Part shown: piece by piece, positions 35,875-45,112 of the stretch | How the letters are laid out: the number at the start of each line of letters is the position of its first letter | How positions within the stretch are numbered: position 1 is the first letter of the stretch | From: Candidatus Cloacimonadota bacterium | Lineage (GTDB): Bacteria > Cloacimonadota > Cloacimonadia > Cloacimonadales > Cloacimonadaceae | Length of the DNA: 64,000 nucleotides | NCBI GenBank assembly: GCA_029781115.1 | Contig: JAKOXG010000011.1 | Span: 1 to 64,000 of the forward strand | Direction of reading: 5' to 3' | The notes under the pieces: model-generated | What the model was told of the DNA's origin: nothing | The model's input: only the letters and a program-made list of their open reading frames with translations | Database searches by the model: none | Made by a program: the position numbers and the translations under genes

Positions 35875-36571
35875 TAACCATCCTCCATGTAACATCTACT
35901 CTTGATTGCATTACTTCACTCAATTCCGCATGACTCACAATAATGACTGTACAATCACTACTGACAGTGCTGATAAGTGTGTTGGCCAACTCGACGAATT
36001 CAAGTGATAACTGACTTGTGGGTTCGTCTAACAAAATCAGGTCAGGATTGCTGCATATGACACAAGCTAACTGGAGCATTTGTTTCCAACCACCTGAAAG
36101 GCGCATTGCTTCGTCATCCAACCTTTTCCAAAGTGGTAGCATGTATTCGTGTTTTGCACAAAACCTCATGCAATCCTCATGGGCTTGTTTTCGGGATTTA
36201 TGCCTGTTTTTGCCGTTGCGTAAATATCTAAAAACCAGGTGATCCCTTACTGTCATAAAAGGCACGATTGCATCATCAGGGTTCTGATACACCATTGCGA
36301 GATTGACATACTTGGGAATCAAGTGCGCTTTGACAACTTGATTGTCAACAATCGCATGGCCTTGTACATGAGGGATTAACCCAGCAATAACATGTAAAAG
36401 GGTGCTTTTCCCTGATCCATTGTGACCACTTATACGTACGAAGTCGCCTTTACATACGCTTACGGAAACATTATCCAATGCTATTATATCACTACTCTCA
36501 AGCTGCGTTGTCGAATATTTAACCGTAATGTTTGATAAGCTAAAGAGTGTTGGTCTATCAGAACGCATCAT
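35852..36571 (-). CDS. ABC transporter ATP-binding protein (TrpXYZ-type importer)
   Basis: This is the nucleotide-binding subunit of the importer. Walker A is GHNGSGKST, the Q-loop is YQNPDDAIVPF, the signature is LSGGWKQM (non-canonical Trp and Lys in place of LSGGQRQ), Walker B is LILLDEPTS and the switch His is in IVSHAE. With the ATG at 36571 (or 36568) it is about 239 residues and overlaps the permease stop by 14 bases. A longer upstream reading to 36634 would lie mainly inside the permease gene. It pairs with the permease and substrate-binding protein directly upstream. Confidence 0.9.
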   Translation of the reverse strand: MMRSDRPTLFSLSNITVKYSTTQLESSDIIALDNVSVSVCKGDFVRISGHNGSGKSTLLHVIAGLIPHVQGHAIVDNQVVKAHLIPKYVNLAMVYQNPDDAIVPFMTVRDHLVFRYLRNGKNRHKSRKQAHEDCMRFCAKHEYMLPLWKRLDDEAMRLSGGWKQMLQLACVICSNPDLILLDEPTSQLSLEFVELANTLISTVSSDCTVIIVSHAELSEVMQSRVDVTWRMVNGTLDHD

Positions 36572-37511
36572 TATTCTCTCTTGCAGCTGTATTGTTTCCG
36601 AAGTTCGCACTGGACAGTATGAGTACCAAAGCAATTATCAGTCGAATATCGCCGCTTAAATAAACATTGATAACACTGCTTAAAAACCATATGCATGCTT
36701 GAATGACAATTGACATAAACAATCCGCCAACAAGTGGAACGCAAAGCTTGGCTTTGAGAAGGTGGCCATTTCTCTTCCCCCATGCTGTTAAACCGAGTAT
36801 TCTTTCCCCTACCAATAAACTCGCCAAAGCATACAGAAATGTGCCAAAAGTGTTTATGTCGACATAGTTATCCGTTGCTGCTCTCATAGATCCAGCTACG
36901 GCTGAGATTGCACCCGAAATACCAAGCCCAATTACAAAGAACAGAAGCGGATTGGATCCTGTCTCAGTGATGATATCCTTCCTGTAACCAGTAATCCTGC
37001 AGTAAATCCCCGTTTTGCTCCTTAGGAACAGGTAAACCATAAACAGGGCTACTATCATAATGGCAACATTGATTACCAGTATGACCAGATTCTGATTAAT
37101 AGACGTATTTGAACTGATAAACTGTCTGATTCTGTTGTAATCGTGGCTTTGAAGGTATAGTCCATTAGTTGATGTGTGTCCATTCAACCTGAATAGAACC
37201 GAATACATTGAAAATGAAACCACCAGGCCAGACAGCAGCTTACTGAGTTTCAAAAACCTCAATCCATGTAACACTGCCATCATCGCTCCGACGCTGAAGC
37301 CGAACAATAGCGACAAAATGATGCTTACTAACACACTGCCCTGCACAATTCCCATTGAGGTCACCAAGTAGAGCATTACCATTCCGGCAGCATACGAAGA
37401 ATCAAGAGCTAAATCGGGAAAGTTCAAGAAACGAAAGCTAATGAGAAAAGACAGTGCCAGCAGGGTGTAAAACGGGAAATCTAACAGGCAATTAATTACA
37501 AATGACAGCAT
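36558..37511 (-). CDS. ABC transporter permease (COG4120-type)
   Basis: The 317-residue protein is very hydrophobic, with about eight to nine TM helices. It fits the branched-chain-type permease family, COG4120 subgroup: FLNFPDLALDSSYAAGMVM at the N-terminus, FGFSVGAMMAVLHGLRFLKLSKLLSGLVVSFS, and a conserved-looking GISGAISAVAGS loop. In described TrpXYZ-type systems (tryptophan or tyrosine importers of Firmicutes) a single permease gene sits between the binding protein and ATPase, as here. The gene lies 53 bases downstream of the binding protein gene and overlaps the ATPase. Confidence 0.87.
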   Translation of the reverse strand: MLSFVINCLLDFPFYTLLALSFLISFRFLNFPDLALDSSYAAGMVMLYLVTSMGIVQGSVLVSIILSLLFGFSVGAMMAVLHGLRFLKLSKLLSGLVVSFSMYSVLFRLNGHTSTNGLYLQSHDYNRIRQFISSNTSINQNLVILVINVAIMIVALFMVYLFLRSKTGIYCRITGYRKDIITETGSNPLLFFVIGLGISGAISAVAGSMRAATDNYVDINTFGTFLYALASLLVGERILGLTAWGKRNGHLLKAKLCVPLVGGLFMSIVIQACIWFLSSVINVYLSGDIRLIIALVLILSSANFGNNTAARENNDAF

Positions 37512-37564
37512 ATCATCATTCTCTGGTCAGGGAATCACCGCTGAGATGGATTTGGATTCTACCA

Positions 37565-38557
37565 TCAATCTGCGGAAACGTGCACGGATTTGTCTATAAT
37601 CGTCTTTGGAATGTTTAGTTTCAACCTATCAACTGATTTCATGTTAAGATATGTGACATACTCATCAAAGTTCACTACAGACAATTCATTCACCGGAGTC
37701 CCCGATATAATACGTTTCACATATTCAGCAGTTCGTCTTCCCATACCCCGATAATCGGGAGCTACACAGCCCACAACACCTCTTTCGACCGAAATCATAT
37801 CAGTGCAAAATACCGGTTTATTGTGCTCCAATGCAATTTGAACTATTAGATCAGCCGCTCCTGAAGCCTGTGAATCGGGCCCGAAAAACAGGCAATCAAC
37901 TTGTTTTATAACCGGGACAATAGCAGCACGTAGATCACTTTGACTCCCAATAGGTATCTTCTTTAGTTGTAATCCAGTACCTTTTACTTCTTCCGCCATC
38001 ATTCCATAAGTATTCTTCGCACTCCCTTCACCATCGTTGACGATGTAACCAATGGCAGCATTATTACCCAAAACTGATTCGATCAGTTTTAAGTTTTCTC
38101 GCACTGGAACAAGATCAATGAACCCGGTCACATTGGGAAGCGGCGTCGTTTCCGTTAACCCAATTTCAGAAGGGGTTGATACAAAGGCAAACACCAGGGG
38201 CTTCTGTCCCTTATTATCAGAAACAGCAACCTGGGTAGCAGGTGTAGACAGAGTAACAAGAACATCATAATCACCTGTTGCCATCTCTCTTGATGACTTC
38301 CTAAGCAGCTCCTGCTGAAAGTTGGCATTAAAAACCCTTGTTCCAATAGCAGGGTCAGTTGATGCTTCCAGTGTCTCTTGTAACTCTTCCGATATCATGT
38401 CGAGAAGTGGGAAATTACCCATTGTTAAAATGGCGACAGTCTTTTTATCTTTGCCGTCGGTTTCTGATTTCCTGCCCAATGAATAAAAGAGCAACAAACC
38501 AGCAATAATAATCAATGCGATCACAATGACTATTAACATTGTCTTCTTGGTTTTCAT
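37565..38557 (-). CDS. ABC transporter substrate-binding protein (COG2984-type), membrane anchored
   Basis: The 330-residue protein starts with a membrane segment (TMLIVIVIALIIIAGLLLFY) and no lipobox Cys, so it is likely N-terminally anchored in the inner membrane or cleaved, unlike typical lipoprotein homologues. The rest is a type I periplasmic binding fold of the ABC_sub_bind family: VAILTMGNFPLLDMI, LVTLSTPATQVAV, VTGFIDLVPVRENLKLI, IGYIVNDGEGSA, LFFGPDSQA and PDYRGMGRRTAEYV. Relatives with known ligands bind tryptophan or tyrosine, but many bind unknown molecules. AGGAGA precedes the ATG. It is the first gene of the operon. Confidence 0.9.
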   Translation of the reverse strand: MKTKKTMLIVIVIALIIIAGLLLFYSLGRKSETDGKDKKTVAILTMGNFPLLDMISEELQETLEASTDPAIGTRVFNANFQQELLRKSSREMATGDYDVLVTLSTPATQVAVSDNKGQKPLVFAFVSTPSEIGLTETTPLPNVTGFIDLVPVRENLKLIESVLGNNAAIGYIVNDGEGSAKNTYGMMAEEVKGTGLQLKKIPIGSQSDLRAAIVPVIKQVDCLFFGPDSQASGAADLIVQIALEHNKPVFCTDMISVERGVVGCVAPDYRGMGRRTAEYVKRIISGTPVNELSVVNFDEYVTYLNMKSVDRLKLNIPKTIIDKSVHVSAD

Positions 38558-38596
38558 TCTAATCTCCTATTGTATCTGATATATTCATACCGCACC

Positions 38597-38624
38597 AAAA
38601 TATTGACAGGTGGGATTGTGTCAA
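38597..38624 (-). promoter_or_regulatory. Candidate promoter of the ABC/methyltransferase/cyclase/radical SAM operon
   Basis: On the minus strand TTGACA (complement of 38619-38624) is 16 bases from TATTTT (38597-38602), upstream of the binding protein start at 38557. Confidence 0.5.
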
Positions 38625-39200
38625 GCAATTTTCAATTATCACTGATATCAACCCAGTGAAGACAACTAAGGAAGGTGTTAATTGTAACATTGTGTGTGGG
38701 TAAAGCACAATTCTTTCTGGTTAAAGTTCTATATAGGGTGAATGGAAGTTCTGTAACTCAACCATTGGATAGGGGACGCATTCGCTACGCTGGTTTCGGG
38801 GATTCATGTTTACACGATATAGGATTGATACGGTTTTGACCTGTATTTTACTATCCACCAAACAGGGTTAATATTTGACCGTTTTGTATGTCTATTATTT
38901 GCTGGCAGTTACGAGAATATTTTATTGCCTTTTGGGCATCCAGGTGAGATCGTCAGTGTATATTATAGAGGGAGGTTTTCGAAGAAAGAGAGGAAGAGCA
39001 GGCTGCGCTTTGTTCAAGGATTCATGTGATATTCAGGTAAAGCGAGAGCGTGTACGGAGAAGGAATTCCATGGGTGAGAGGACAGCGAAACTAACCTGTC
39101 TTTAGAGGAATCATAAATTATCAATTGACATAAACAGCCCTTTTGATTCTATGGCAAAAAATATCTATTTGCGTGTACGCAAGAGTCTTAAGGAGATTCA
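38625..39200. other. Divergent spacer holding repeat R1 copy C
   Basis: No gene is supported between the ABC operon promoter and gcvPA. It holds R1 copy C. A fragment at 38771-38808 (GGACGCATTCGCTACGCTGGTTTCGGGG) resembles 60834-60858 near the C10 protease end. Before gcvPA, TTGACATAAA (39125 onward) may be a -35 element with a poor -10. AAGGAG at 39190-39195 sets the gcvPA start. Confidence 0.5.
38821..38973 (+). repeat. Dispersed repeat R1, copy C
   Basis: Full-length copy starting AGGATTGATACGG, through TATTTTACTATCCACCAAACAGGG, the centre GGTTAATATTTGACC, AGTTACGAGAATATTTT, to the core GATCGTCAGTGTATATTATAG and GGAGG. It aligns end to end with copy B. Confidence 0.85.
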
Positions 39201-40547
39201 ATGCCTTATATTTCCAATACTGAAGCTCAAAGGCAAGCCATCTTGAAAAAGATAGGCGTAGCCTCATTTGAGGAGTTGTTGGCAGCCATTCCACCCAAGA
39301 TGCGCCTGGCGCAAAGCTTGAATATGGATGAGCCCTACAGCGAGCTGGAAATCACCCGCAAGGTGAAAGAGCTCACCTGCAACGATGTTTGCACGGGGCA
39401 TGCCAATTCCTTTTTGGGTGCCGGGGTCTATGATCACTTCATCCCCGCAGCGGTCGACACAATCGTATCCCGGCCTGAATTTTACACCGCTTACACTCCC
39501 TATCAGGCGGAGGTGAGCCAGGGCACTTTGCAATACATTTACGAATATCAAACCATGATTTGCGAGCTTACCGGCATGGAGATCGCCAATGCTTCCATGT
39601 ATGATGGTGCTTCGGCGATTGCAGAAGCCATTTTGATGGGCATGAGGAAAAACCGTCTTTCCAAAGCCATCATCCCGGAAACCTTGCATCCCGAATATAA
39701 AAAAGTGATCAAGATCTACACCGAAGGCGTGAATATTGAGCTGGTCACCGCACCCATGAAGGATGGTGTGGTAGACCTGGCTGCGCTGGAAGCCTTGATG
39801 GATGAAAGCGTGGGTTCCGTGGTGTTGCAGACTCCCAACTTCTTTGGCAACCTGGAAGCCGGAGCAGCCATCGGCGAGATCGTTCACAAATATCCCAAGG
39901 CGCTCTACATCGTGTGCGCCAACCCCATTTCCCTGAATATCCTGAAGGCGCCGGCTGCTTACGGTGCGGATATCGTGGTGGGCGAGGGTCAGGCGCTGGG
40001 CAACAATATCAACGTCGGTGGCCCGCTGTTTGGCTTCTTTGCCACCAAATTGGATATGGCGCGCCAGATGCCCGGCAGGATTGTGGGCGGCACCTTGGAT
40101 AAGGAAGGCAACCGCGCTTACTGCCTCACTTTGCAAGCCAGAGAGCAGCACATCCGCAGAGCCAAAGCCACCTCCAACATCTGTTCAAACCAAAGCCTCT
40201 GCACCTTGGCGGCGACGGTCTATATGTCGCTGATGGGCAAGGAAGGCCTGAAAGAAGTTGCCACTCAGAGTGCGCAGAAGGCTCATTATTTGGCCTCTGA
40301 GATCGCCAAGATAGACGGCTTTTCACTCAGTTGGCCAAATGCCACCTTCTTCAACGAGTTTGTGGTCAATACACCCATCCCGGCTGCTGAGATCGTGGAA
40401 AAGCTGAGCCCCAAAGCCATTTATCCCGGTGTGGATATGGGACGTTTTGGCATGAAAAACAAGCTGATGATCGCCGTGACGGAAAAGAAAACCAAGGCGG
40501 ATCTGGATGCTTTGGTAACTGCACTCAAGGAGGTAAGCCATGTCTAA
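39201..40547 (+). CDS. gcvPA: Glycine dehydrogenase (decarboxylating) subunit 1
   Basis: The 448-residue protein is the N-terminal-half subunit of the two-subunit P-protein of the glycine cleavage system. It starts MPYISNTEAQRQAILKKIG and contains FLGAGVYDHFIPAAVD, the conserved TPYQAEVSQGTLQ, and MYDGASAIAEA. With GcvPB it forms the PLP enzyme that decarboxylates glycine and transfers aminomethyl to lipoyl-GcvH. GcvT and GcvH are not in the window. AAGGAG precedes the start and the gcvPB start overlaps its end by eight bases, giving tight stoichiometric coupling. Confidence 0.96.
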   Translation: MPYISNTEAQRQAILKKIGVASFEELLAAIPPKMRLAQSLNMDEPYSELEITRKVKELTCNDVCTGHANSFLGAGVYDHFIPAAVDTIVSRPEFYTAYTPYQAEVSQGTLQYIYEYQTMICELTGMEIANASMYDGASAIAEAILMGMRKNRLSKAIIPETLHPEYKKVIKIYTEGVNIELVTAPMKDGVVDLAALEALMDESVGSVVLQTPNFFGNLEAGAAIGEIVHKYPKALYIVCANPISLNILKAPAAYGADIVVGEGQALGNNINVGGPLFGFFATKLDMARQMPGRIVGGTLDKEGNRAYCLTLQAREQHIRRAKATSNICSNQSLCTLAATVYMSLMGKEGLKEVATQSAQKAHYLASEIAKIDGFSLSWPNATFFNEFVVNTPIPAAEIVEKLSPKAIYPGVDMGRFGMKNKLMIAVTEKKTKADLDALVTALKEVSHV

Positions 40548-41994
40548 GACCATATTTGAACATTCCACGCCCGGACGCAAGGGTTACACCCTTCCCAAGA
40601 GCGATATAGATATCCCCCTGGGCGAGATCATCCCCAAAGAATACCTCAGAGAAAGCGACGCCCGCCTGCCGGAAGTGAGCGAACTGGACGTGATGAGACA
40701 TTACATCATGCTCAGCCACAAGAACCACTTTATCGAAAAGGGTTTATACCCATTGGGCAGTTGCACGATGAAATACAATCCCAAGTCGCATGAGGCGATC
40801 GTGCGTCAATCCTGTTTTGCCAACACGCATCCCTATCAGCCGGAAAACACCTTGCAGGGCTCTTTGGCCATCATGTATGAGCTGCAAAAAGACCTGAGCG
40901 AGATCAGCGGCATGGCGCAAGTAACGCTGCAACCCTCAGCCGGAGCGCAGGGAGAATTTACCGGCATCAAGATCGTAAGTGCCTATCACAAAGCCAAAGG
41001 CAACACGCACAAGACCAAGATCATCATCCCGGACAGCGCACACGGCACCAACCCTGCCACCTGTTCGTTGGTGGGTTATGATGTGGTGGAGCTCAAGAGT
41101 GACGCCAATGGCCGTTGCGACATGGAGCATCTCAGGAGCATCGTGGACGACAGTATCGCCGGCTTTATGCTCACCAATCCCAGCACTTTGGGCTTGTTTG
41201 AGACACAGCTGGAAGAGATCGCCGAGCTGATCCACAGCGTGGATGGCCTCATCTACATGGATGGAGCCAATATGAATGCGCTGCTGGGCATTGTGCAGCC
41301 GGGCAAGATCGGCTTTGACATCGTGCACTTCAACATCCACAAGACCTTCTCCACTCCTCATGGTGGCGGTGGTCCGGGCAGCGGTCCCGTGGGCGTGGTG
41401 GAAAAGCTCGTTCCCTACCTGCCCGTGCCGATCGTGAGCAAAAACGAGGATGGCTACTATCTGGATTACTCTCATGAGGATACCTCCATTGGAAAAATGC
41501 ACACCTTCTATGGCAACTTTGCCGTGGCGGTGCGTGCTTATGTATATATCAAGATGCTGGGCGCCAAAGGCTTGCGCAGGGCTGGCGAAAATGCCATCAT
41601 CAACGCCAACTACCTGATGACACGCCTGAAAGATTATTACCACATCACACATCTGGAATACTGCATGCATGAATTTGTGGCGGACTCCTCCTGGCAGAAA
41701 AAAGAGAACAAGGTCACCACTCTGGACATCGCCAAGAGGCTCTTGGATAAAGGCTTCCATGCACCGACGGTGTATTTCCCGCTGATCGTGCCCGAAGCGA
41801 TGATGATCGAGCCGACGGAGACGGAATCGCTGGAAAGCTTGGATGCTTTTGCCGACGCTATGATAGAAATAGCGCAGGAAGCCAAGGAAAATCCAGAATT
41901 ACTATTTGAAGCCCCGCTCACCACGCCGGTGCGTCGCGTCGATGACGTGCGCGCCGTGAAGGTGCTCGACCCCAAGTTCAGCTTTGAGGCTTAA
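40540..41994 (+). CDS. gcvPB: Glycine dehydrogenase (decarboxylating) subunit 2
   Basis: The 484-residue protein is the PLP-bearing subunit. The cofactor Lys is K268 in HFNIHKTFSTPHGGGGPG; other family motifs are PLGSCTMKYNPK, QPSAGAQGEFTG, DSAHGTNPA and MDGANMNALLG. Its ribosome-binding site (AAGGAGG) lies inside gcvPA. The enzyme could work in glycine breakdown to CO2, ammonia and methylene-THF, or in reverse. The next gene, skp-like, starts 35 bases downstream with no terminator in between, so read-through into the envelope operon is possible. Confidence 0.96.
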   Translation: MSKTIFEHSTPGRKGYTLPKSDIDIPLGEIIPKEYLRESDARLPEVSELDVMRHYIMLSHKNHFIEKGLYPLGSCTMKYNPKSHEAIVRQSCFANTHPYQPENTLQGSLAIMYELQKDLSEISGMAQVTLQPSAGAQGEFTGIKIVSAYHKAKGNTHKTKIIIPDSAHGTNPATCSLVGYDVVELKSDANGRCDMEHLRSIVDDSIAGFMLTNPSTLGLFETQLEEIAELIHSVDGLIYMDGANMNALLGIVQPGKIGFDIVHFNIHKTFSTPHGGGGPGSGPVGVVEKLVPYLPVPIVSKNEDGYYLDYSHEDTSIGKMHTFYGNFAVAVRAYVYIKMLGAKGLRRAGENAIINANYLMTRLKDYYHITHLEYCMHEFVADSSWQKKENKVTTLDIAKRLLDKGFHAPTVYFPLIVPEAMMIEPTETESLESLDAFADAMIEIAQEAKENPELLFEAPLTTPVRRVDDVRAVKVLDPKFSFEA

Positions 41995-42029
41995 GTAGTG
42001 GCTTCAAATCATATTTTAGGAGAAAAGTA

Positions 42030-42668
42030 ATGAAAAGATTAGTGATCGCCCTGATTCTGCTGGGCACTATGAGCTTGGCCTTTGCCCAAGCCGTGAAACT
42101 GGGTTATGTAGATACCGACAGGATCCTGTTTGAGAGCAACGAAGCTCTGGAGATCCAAAGGCTGTTCAATCTGGACAAACAGAACTGGACCAGTCAGATC
42201 CGCGCCCTGGATCAGGAGATTCAGAGGATGGAGCAGGATTTTGAGATAGATAAGCTCACCAAAAACGATGCTGCCAAGCGTGAGGCGCAGAGCCGGATCG
42301 ACGCCAAGAAAGCCGAAGCGGGGCGCATGTTGGAAGAGTATTTTGGAGAAGGTGGCAAAGCGGAACAGCGCTACCGTGAGCTGATCGACCCCCTCACCAC
42401 CAAGATCCAAAACGCAATCATCAAGATAGCTGAAGATGAGAAGTATACGATGATCTTCGATAGCAGCTATCCCACCATCATCTACGCTATTCCCGCCATC
42501 GATATCACCGATATCGTGCTCACCGAAATCAACAAAGATACCATCGCACCCAAAGATCTGGGATTGCCCGGTAGCGAAGATGAGAACAAGGAAGAACCGA
42601 AATTAAACGACACAGAGATCAACAAGACCGAAGAAGTAAATAAAACCGAAGAAATAAAACAGCCCTAA
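42030..42668 (+). CDS. skp: OmpH/Skp-like periplasmic chaperone
   Basis: The 212-residue protein has a signal peptide ([19 protein letters not shown]) and the family opening [16 protein letters not shown] helical, charged tentacle region of about residues 45-120 ([30 protein letters not shown]) is followed by the C-terminal beta strand segment [14 protein letters not shown]. Skp holds unfolded outer membrane proteins in the periplasm. The acidic tail with repeats of NKTEE is unusual and low-complexity. It directly precedes lpxD, the conserved order in many Gram-negatives, with stop and start sharing a base (TAATG). AGGAGA precedes the start. Confidence 0.88.
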   Translation: MKRLVIALILLGTMSLAFAQAVKLGYVDTDRILFESNEALEIQRLFNLDKQNWTSQIRALDQEIQRMEQDFEIDKLTKNDAAKREAQSRIDAKKAEAGRMLEEYFGEGGKAEQRYRELIDPLTTKIQNAIIKIAEDEKYTMIFDSSYPTIIYAIPAIDITDIVLTEINKDTIAPKDLGLPGSEDENKEEPKLNDTEINKTEEVNKTEEIKQP

Positions 42669-43708
42669 TGAAGAAATTCTCAAGCACACTTGATACCCAG
42701 GCATTGGGCGCATTGCCTTTTGCGCGCTATGAAGGCGATCCACATCTGGTGGTGGATAACGCCTGCACGCCTCAGGAAGCTACGCCAAGCTCGGTGATCT
42801 TTTTGGAAAACGAGCAGCTGTTTGAGGCAGTGAGAGATTCCCAGGCAGGCCTGATCATCACCAAACAGGAATTTGCCGACCAACTTCAGGGACGTAACCT
42901 GTTGATCACCGACAAGCCATATTTTGCCATGATGATGATCGTGGAAAAATGGCTGGCGCTGGAAGCCCCAAAGGAAGCCGGCATCCATGAGACTGCCATC
43001 ATCGCTTCCGATGCACAGATCGGCAAGACGGTCCGCGTGGAGAGCGGTGTGACCATCGGCAGCGGCAGCGTGATCGGTGATGGCTGCATCATCGAGACCG
43101 GTTGCGTAATCGGTGACAACGTGAAGATCGGCGCTCATACCCATCTCTATCCCAAGGTGGTGGTCTATGATGATTGTGAGATCGGCAAGCAGGTAATCAT
43201 CCATTCGGGAGCGATCATCGGAGCCGATGGCTTTGGTTTTGCGCTCATCGATGGCGTGCAGAGGAAAATCCCTCAGATCGGCAACGTAATCATCAAGGAT
43301 TATGTGGAGATTGGGGCCAATTCCTGCGTGGACAGAGCCGCTTTGGGTTCCACCATCATCGGCGAGGGAACCAAGCTGGACAACCTGGTGCAGATCGGTC
43401 ACAATTGCGTGGTCGGCAAGGGTTGCATCCTGTGTGCGCAAGTGGGCTTGGCGGGCAGCACTATCGTGGAGGACTATGTATATCTGGCTGGGCAAGTGGG
43501 TGTGGCAGGGCATCTTACCGTTGGAGAAAAAGCGATGGTAGGGGCTCAATCCGGGGTTGCCAATTCTGTGCCGGCCGGCACCAAATTCTTTGGCACCCCA
43601 GCCATAGATGCAAACCTCATGAAGCGCATCTTGGCGACACAAAAGCATCTACCGGAAATATACAGGCAATATCTGGCGTTGCAAAAAGAAAAGAAGCATC
43701 AGGAGTGA
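42668..43708 (+). CDS. lpxD: UDP-3-O-acylglucosamine N-acyltransferase
   Basis: The 346-residue LpxD has an N-terminal uridine-binding domain ([17 protein letters not shown]) and then a left-handed beta-helix of hexapeptide repeats ([38 protein letters not shown]). The catalytic His lies in [10 protein letters not shown], and [12 protein letters not shown] is a family hallmark. The C-terminal helices ([15 protein letters not shown]) close the trimer. It adds the second hydroxyacyl chain to UDP-3-O-acyl-glucosamine in lipid A synthesis. It lies between skp and lpxC-fabZ in a tight operon. Confidence 0.95.
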   Translation: MKKFSSTLDTQALGALPFARYEGDPHLVVDNACTPQEATPSSVIFLENEQLFEAVRDSQAGLIITKQEFADQLQGRNLLITDKPYFAMMMIVEKWLALEAPKEAGIHETAIIASDAQIGKTVRVESGVTIGSGSVIGDGCIIETGCVIGDNVKIGAHTHLYPKVVVYDDCEIGKQVIIHSGAIIGADGFGFALIDGVQRKIPQIGNVIIKDYVEIGANSCVDRAALGSTIIGEGTKLDNLVQIGHNCVVGKGCILCAQVGLAGSTIVEDYVYLAGQVGVAGHLTVGEKAMVGAQSGVANSVPAGTKFFGTPAIDANLMKRILATQKHLPEIYRQYLALQKEKKHQE

Positions 43709-43714
43709 TGAAAG

Positions 43715-45112
43715 ATGAAAGAATATAAAAACACAATAGCGAGGGAAGTATCTTACACGGGTATTGGATTGCATACCGGCGAGGTGAGCACCATCCGCTT
43801 CAAGCCCGCAGACAAGGACGAAGGAATCGTCTTTATCAGGGTAGACCTTCCCGGCAAACCGGAAATCCCCGCAGTGATTGAAAACGTGGTGGACATCTCC
43901 CGAGGAACCACCATCGGCTTGGGTGGAGCTACCGTGGCCACCATCGAACACGTGCTTTCCGCCATCAAAGGCATGAATCTGGACAACGTCCGCATCGAGA
44001 TCGACGGTCCGGAAGCACCTGTGGCAGATGGTTCAGCACTTGTCTTTGTGAATCTGCTCAAAGAAGCAGGCTTTGTGCAACAGGATTCTGAAAGGGTGTA
44101 TTTTGAGCTCGATAGCGCCATCAGCTTCTCCGCCCCGGAAGAGAATGTGGACATCGTGATCGTCCCTTCAAACGACCTGAAAATAACCTTCATGATAGAT
44201 TACAAGCATCCCTACCTGGGCACGCAATACACCTGGCTGCCCAATCTGGATGTGTATGAAGATGACTTTGCGGGAGCGAGAACCTTCTGCTTTATCAACG
44301 AAATCCTCTACCTCAAGGAAAAGGGACTCATCAAGGGTGGATCGCTGGATAACGCACTCGTGATCGGCGAACCCAATATGAGCGAAGAGGAATTGCAGCA
44401 CCTCAAGGATGTGTTTGGCTATCACAAAGATATCACCGTGAGCGATGAAGGCATCCTTAACAACCATAAGCTGCGCTATTATAATGAGTTTGTACGCCAT
44501 AAGGTGGTAGACCTCCTGGGTGATATTGCGCTTTTGGGCATGCCGATCAAAGGGCATATCCTGGCAGCACGCAGCGGACACAAGACAAACGTGGAGCTGG
44601 TGAAGAAACTAAAGCAGATCCAGATCAAAAACGAGCTGCAGAAGATGTATCAGAAAAAGGAATCCTCTGAAGTGGTCTTTGATATCAACGCCATCATGCG
44701 CATCATCCCGCACCGTTATCCCTTCCTTCTGGTGGATAAGATCGTGGAATTTGTGCCCAATGAATCCATCGTCGGCATCAAAAACGTGACCATGAACGAG
44801 GAGTTTTTCCAGGGGCACTTCCCGGGACATCCCATCATGCCGGGTGTGTTGATTCTGGAAGCAATGGCGCAGGCCGGCGGCATCATGCTGCTCAACAATC
44901 TGGAGAATCCGCAGGATTATGTGGCCTACTTTGCCTCCATCGACAAGGTCAAATTTAGAAAGCCCGTGTTGCCGGGTGACACCTTGCGCTTTGAAATGAA
45001 GGTGATCTCGCTCAAACGCACCCTCTCCAAGATGCGCGGAGAAGCTTTTGTGGGCAACGATAAGGTGGCCGAAGGAGAATTTATGGCCATGATACAGGAA
45101 AAGAGCATATGA
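43715..45112 (+). CDS. lpxC/fabZ: Bifunctional LpxC deacetylase / FabZ dehydratase fusion
   Basis: The 465-residue protein fuses two enzymes. Residues 1 to about 300 are LpxC, the zinc UDP-3-O-acyl-GlcNAc deacetylase: GIGLHTGE, TIEHVLSAIKGM (zinc His) and HKVVDLLGDIALLG (His and Asp ligands). Residues about 315-465 are FabZ, beta-hydroxyacyl-ACP dehydratase, with IIPHRYPFLLVDKI (catalytic His) and GHFPGHPIMPGVLILEAMAQAGG (catalytic Glu). This fusion is known from Bacteroidetes and several FCB-group lineages and links the committed lipid A step with acyl supply. lpxA overlaps its end by four bases. Confidence 0.96.
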   Translation: MKEYKNTIAREVSYTGIGLHTGEVSTIRFKPADKDEGIVFIRVDLPGKPEIPAVIENVVDISRGTTIGLGGATVATIEHVLSAIKGMNLDNVRIEIDGPEAPVADGSALVFVNLLKEAGFVQQDSERVYFELDSAISFSAPEENVDIVIVPSNDLKITFMIDYKHPYLGTQYTWLPNLDVYEDDFAGARTFCFINEILYLKEKGLIKGGSLDNALVIGEPNMSEEELQHLKDVFGYHKDITVSDEGILNNHKLRYYNEFVRHKVVDLLGDIALLGMPIKGHILAARSGHKTNVELVKKLKQIQIKNELQKMYQKKESSEVVFDINAIMRIIPHRYPFLLVDKIVEFVPNESIVGIKNVTMNEEFFQGHFPGHPIMPGVLILEAMAQAGGIMLLNNLENPQDYVAYFASIDKVKFRKPVLPGDTLRFEMKVISLKRTLSKMRGEAFVGNDKVAEGEFMAMIQEKSI

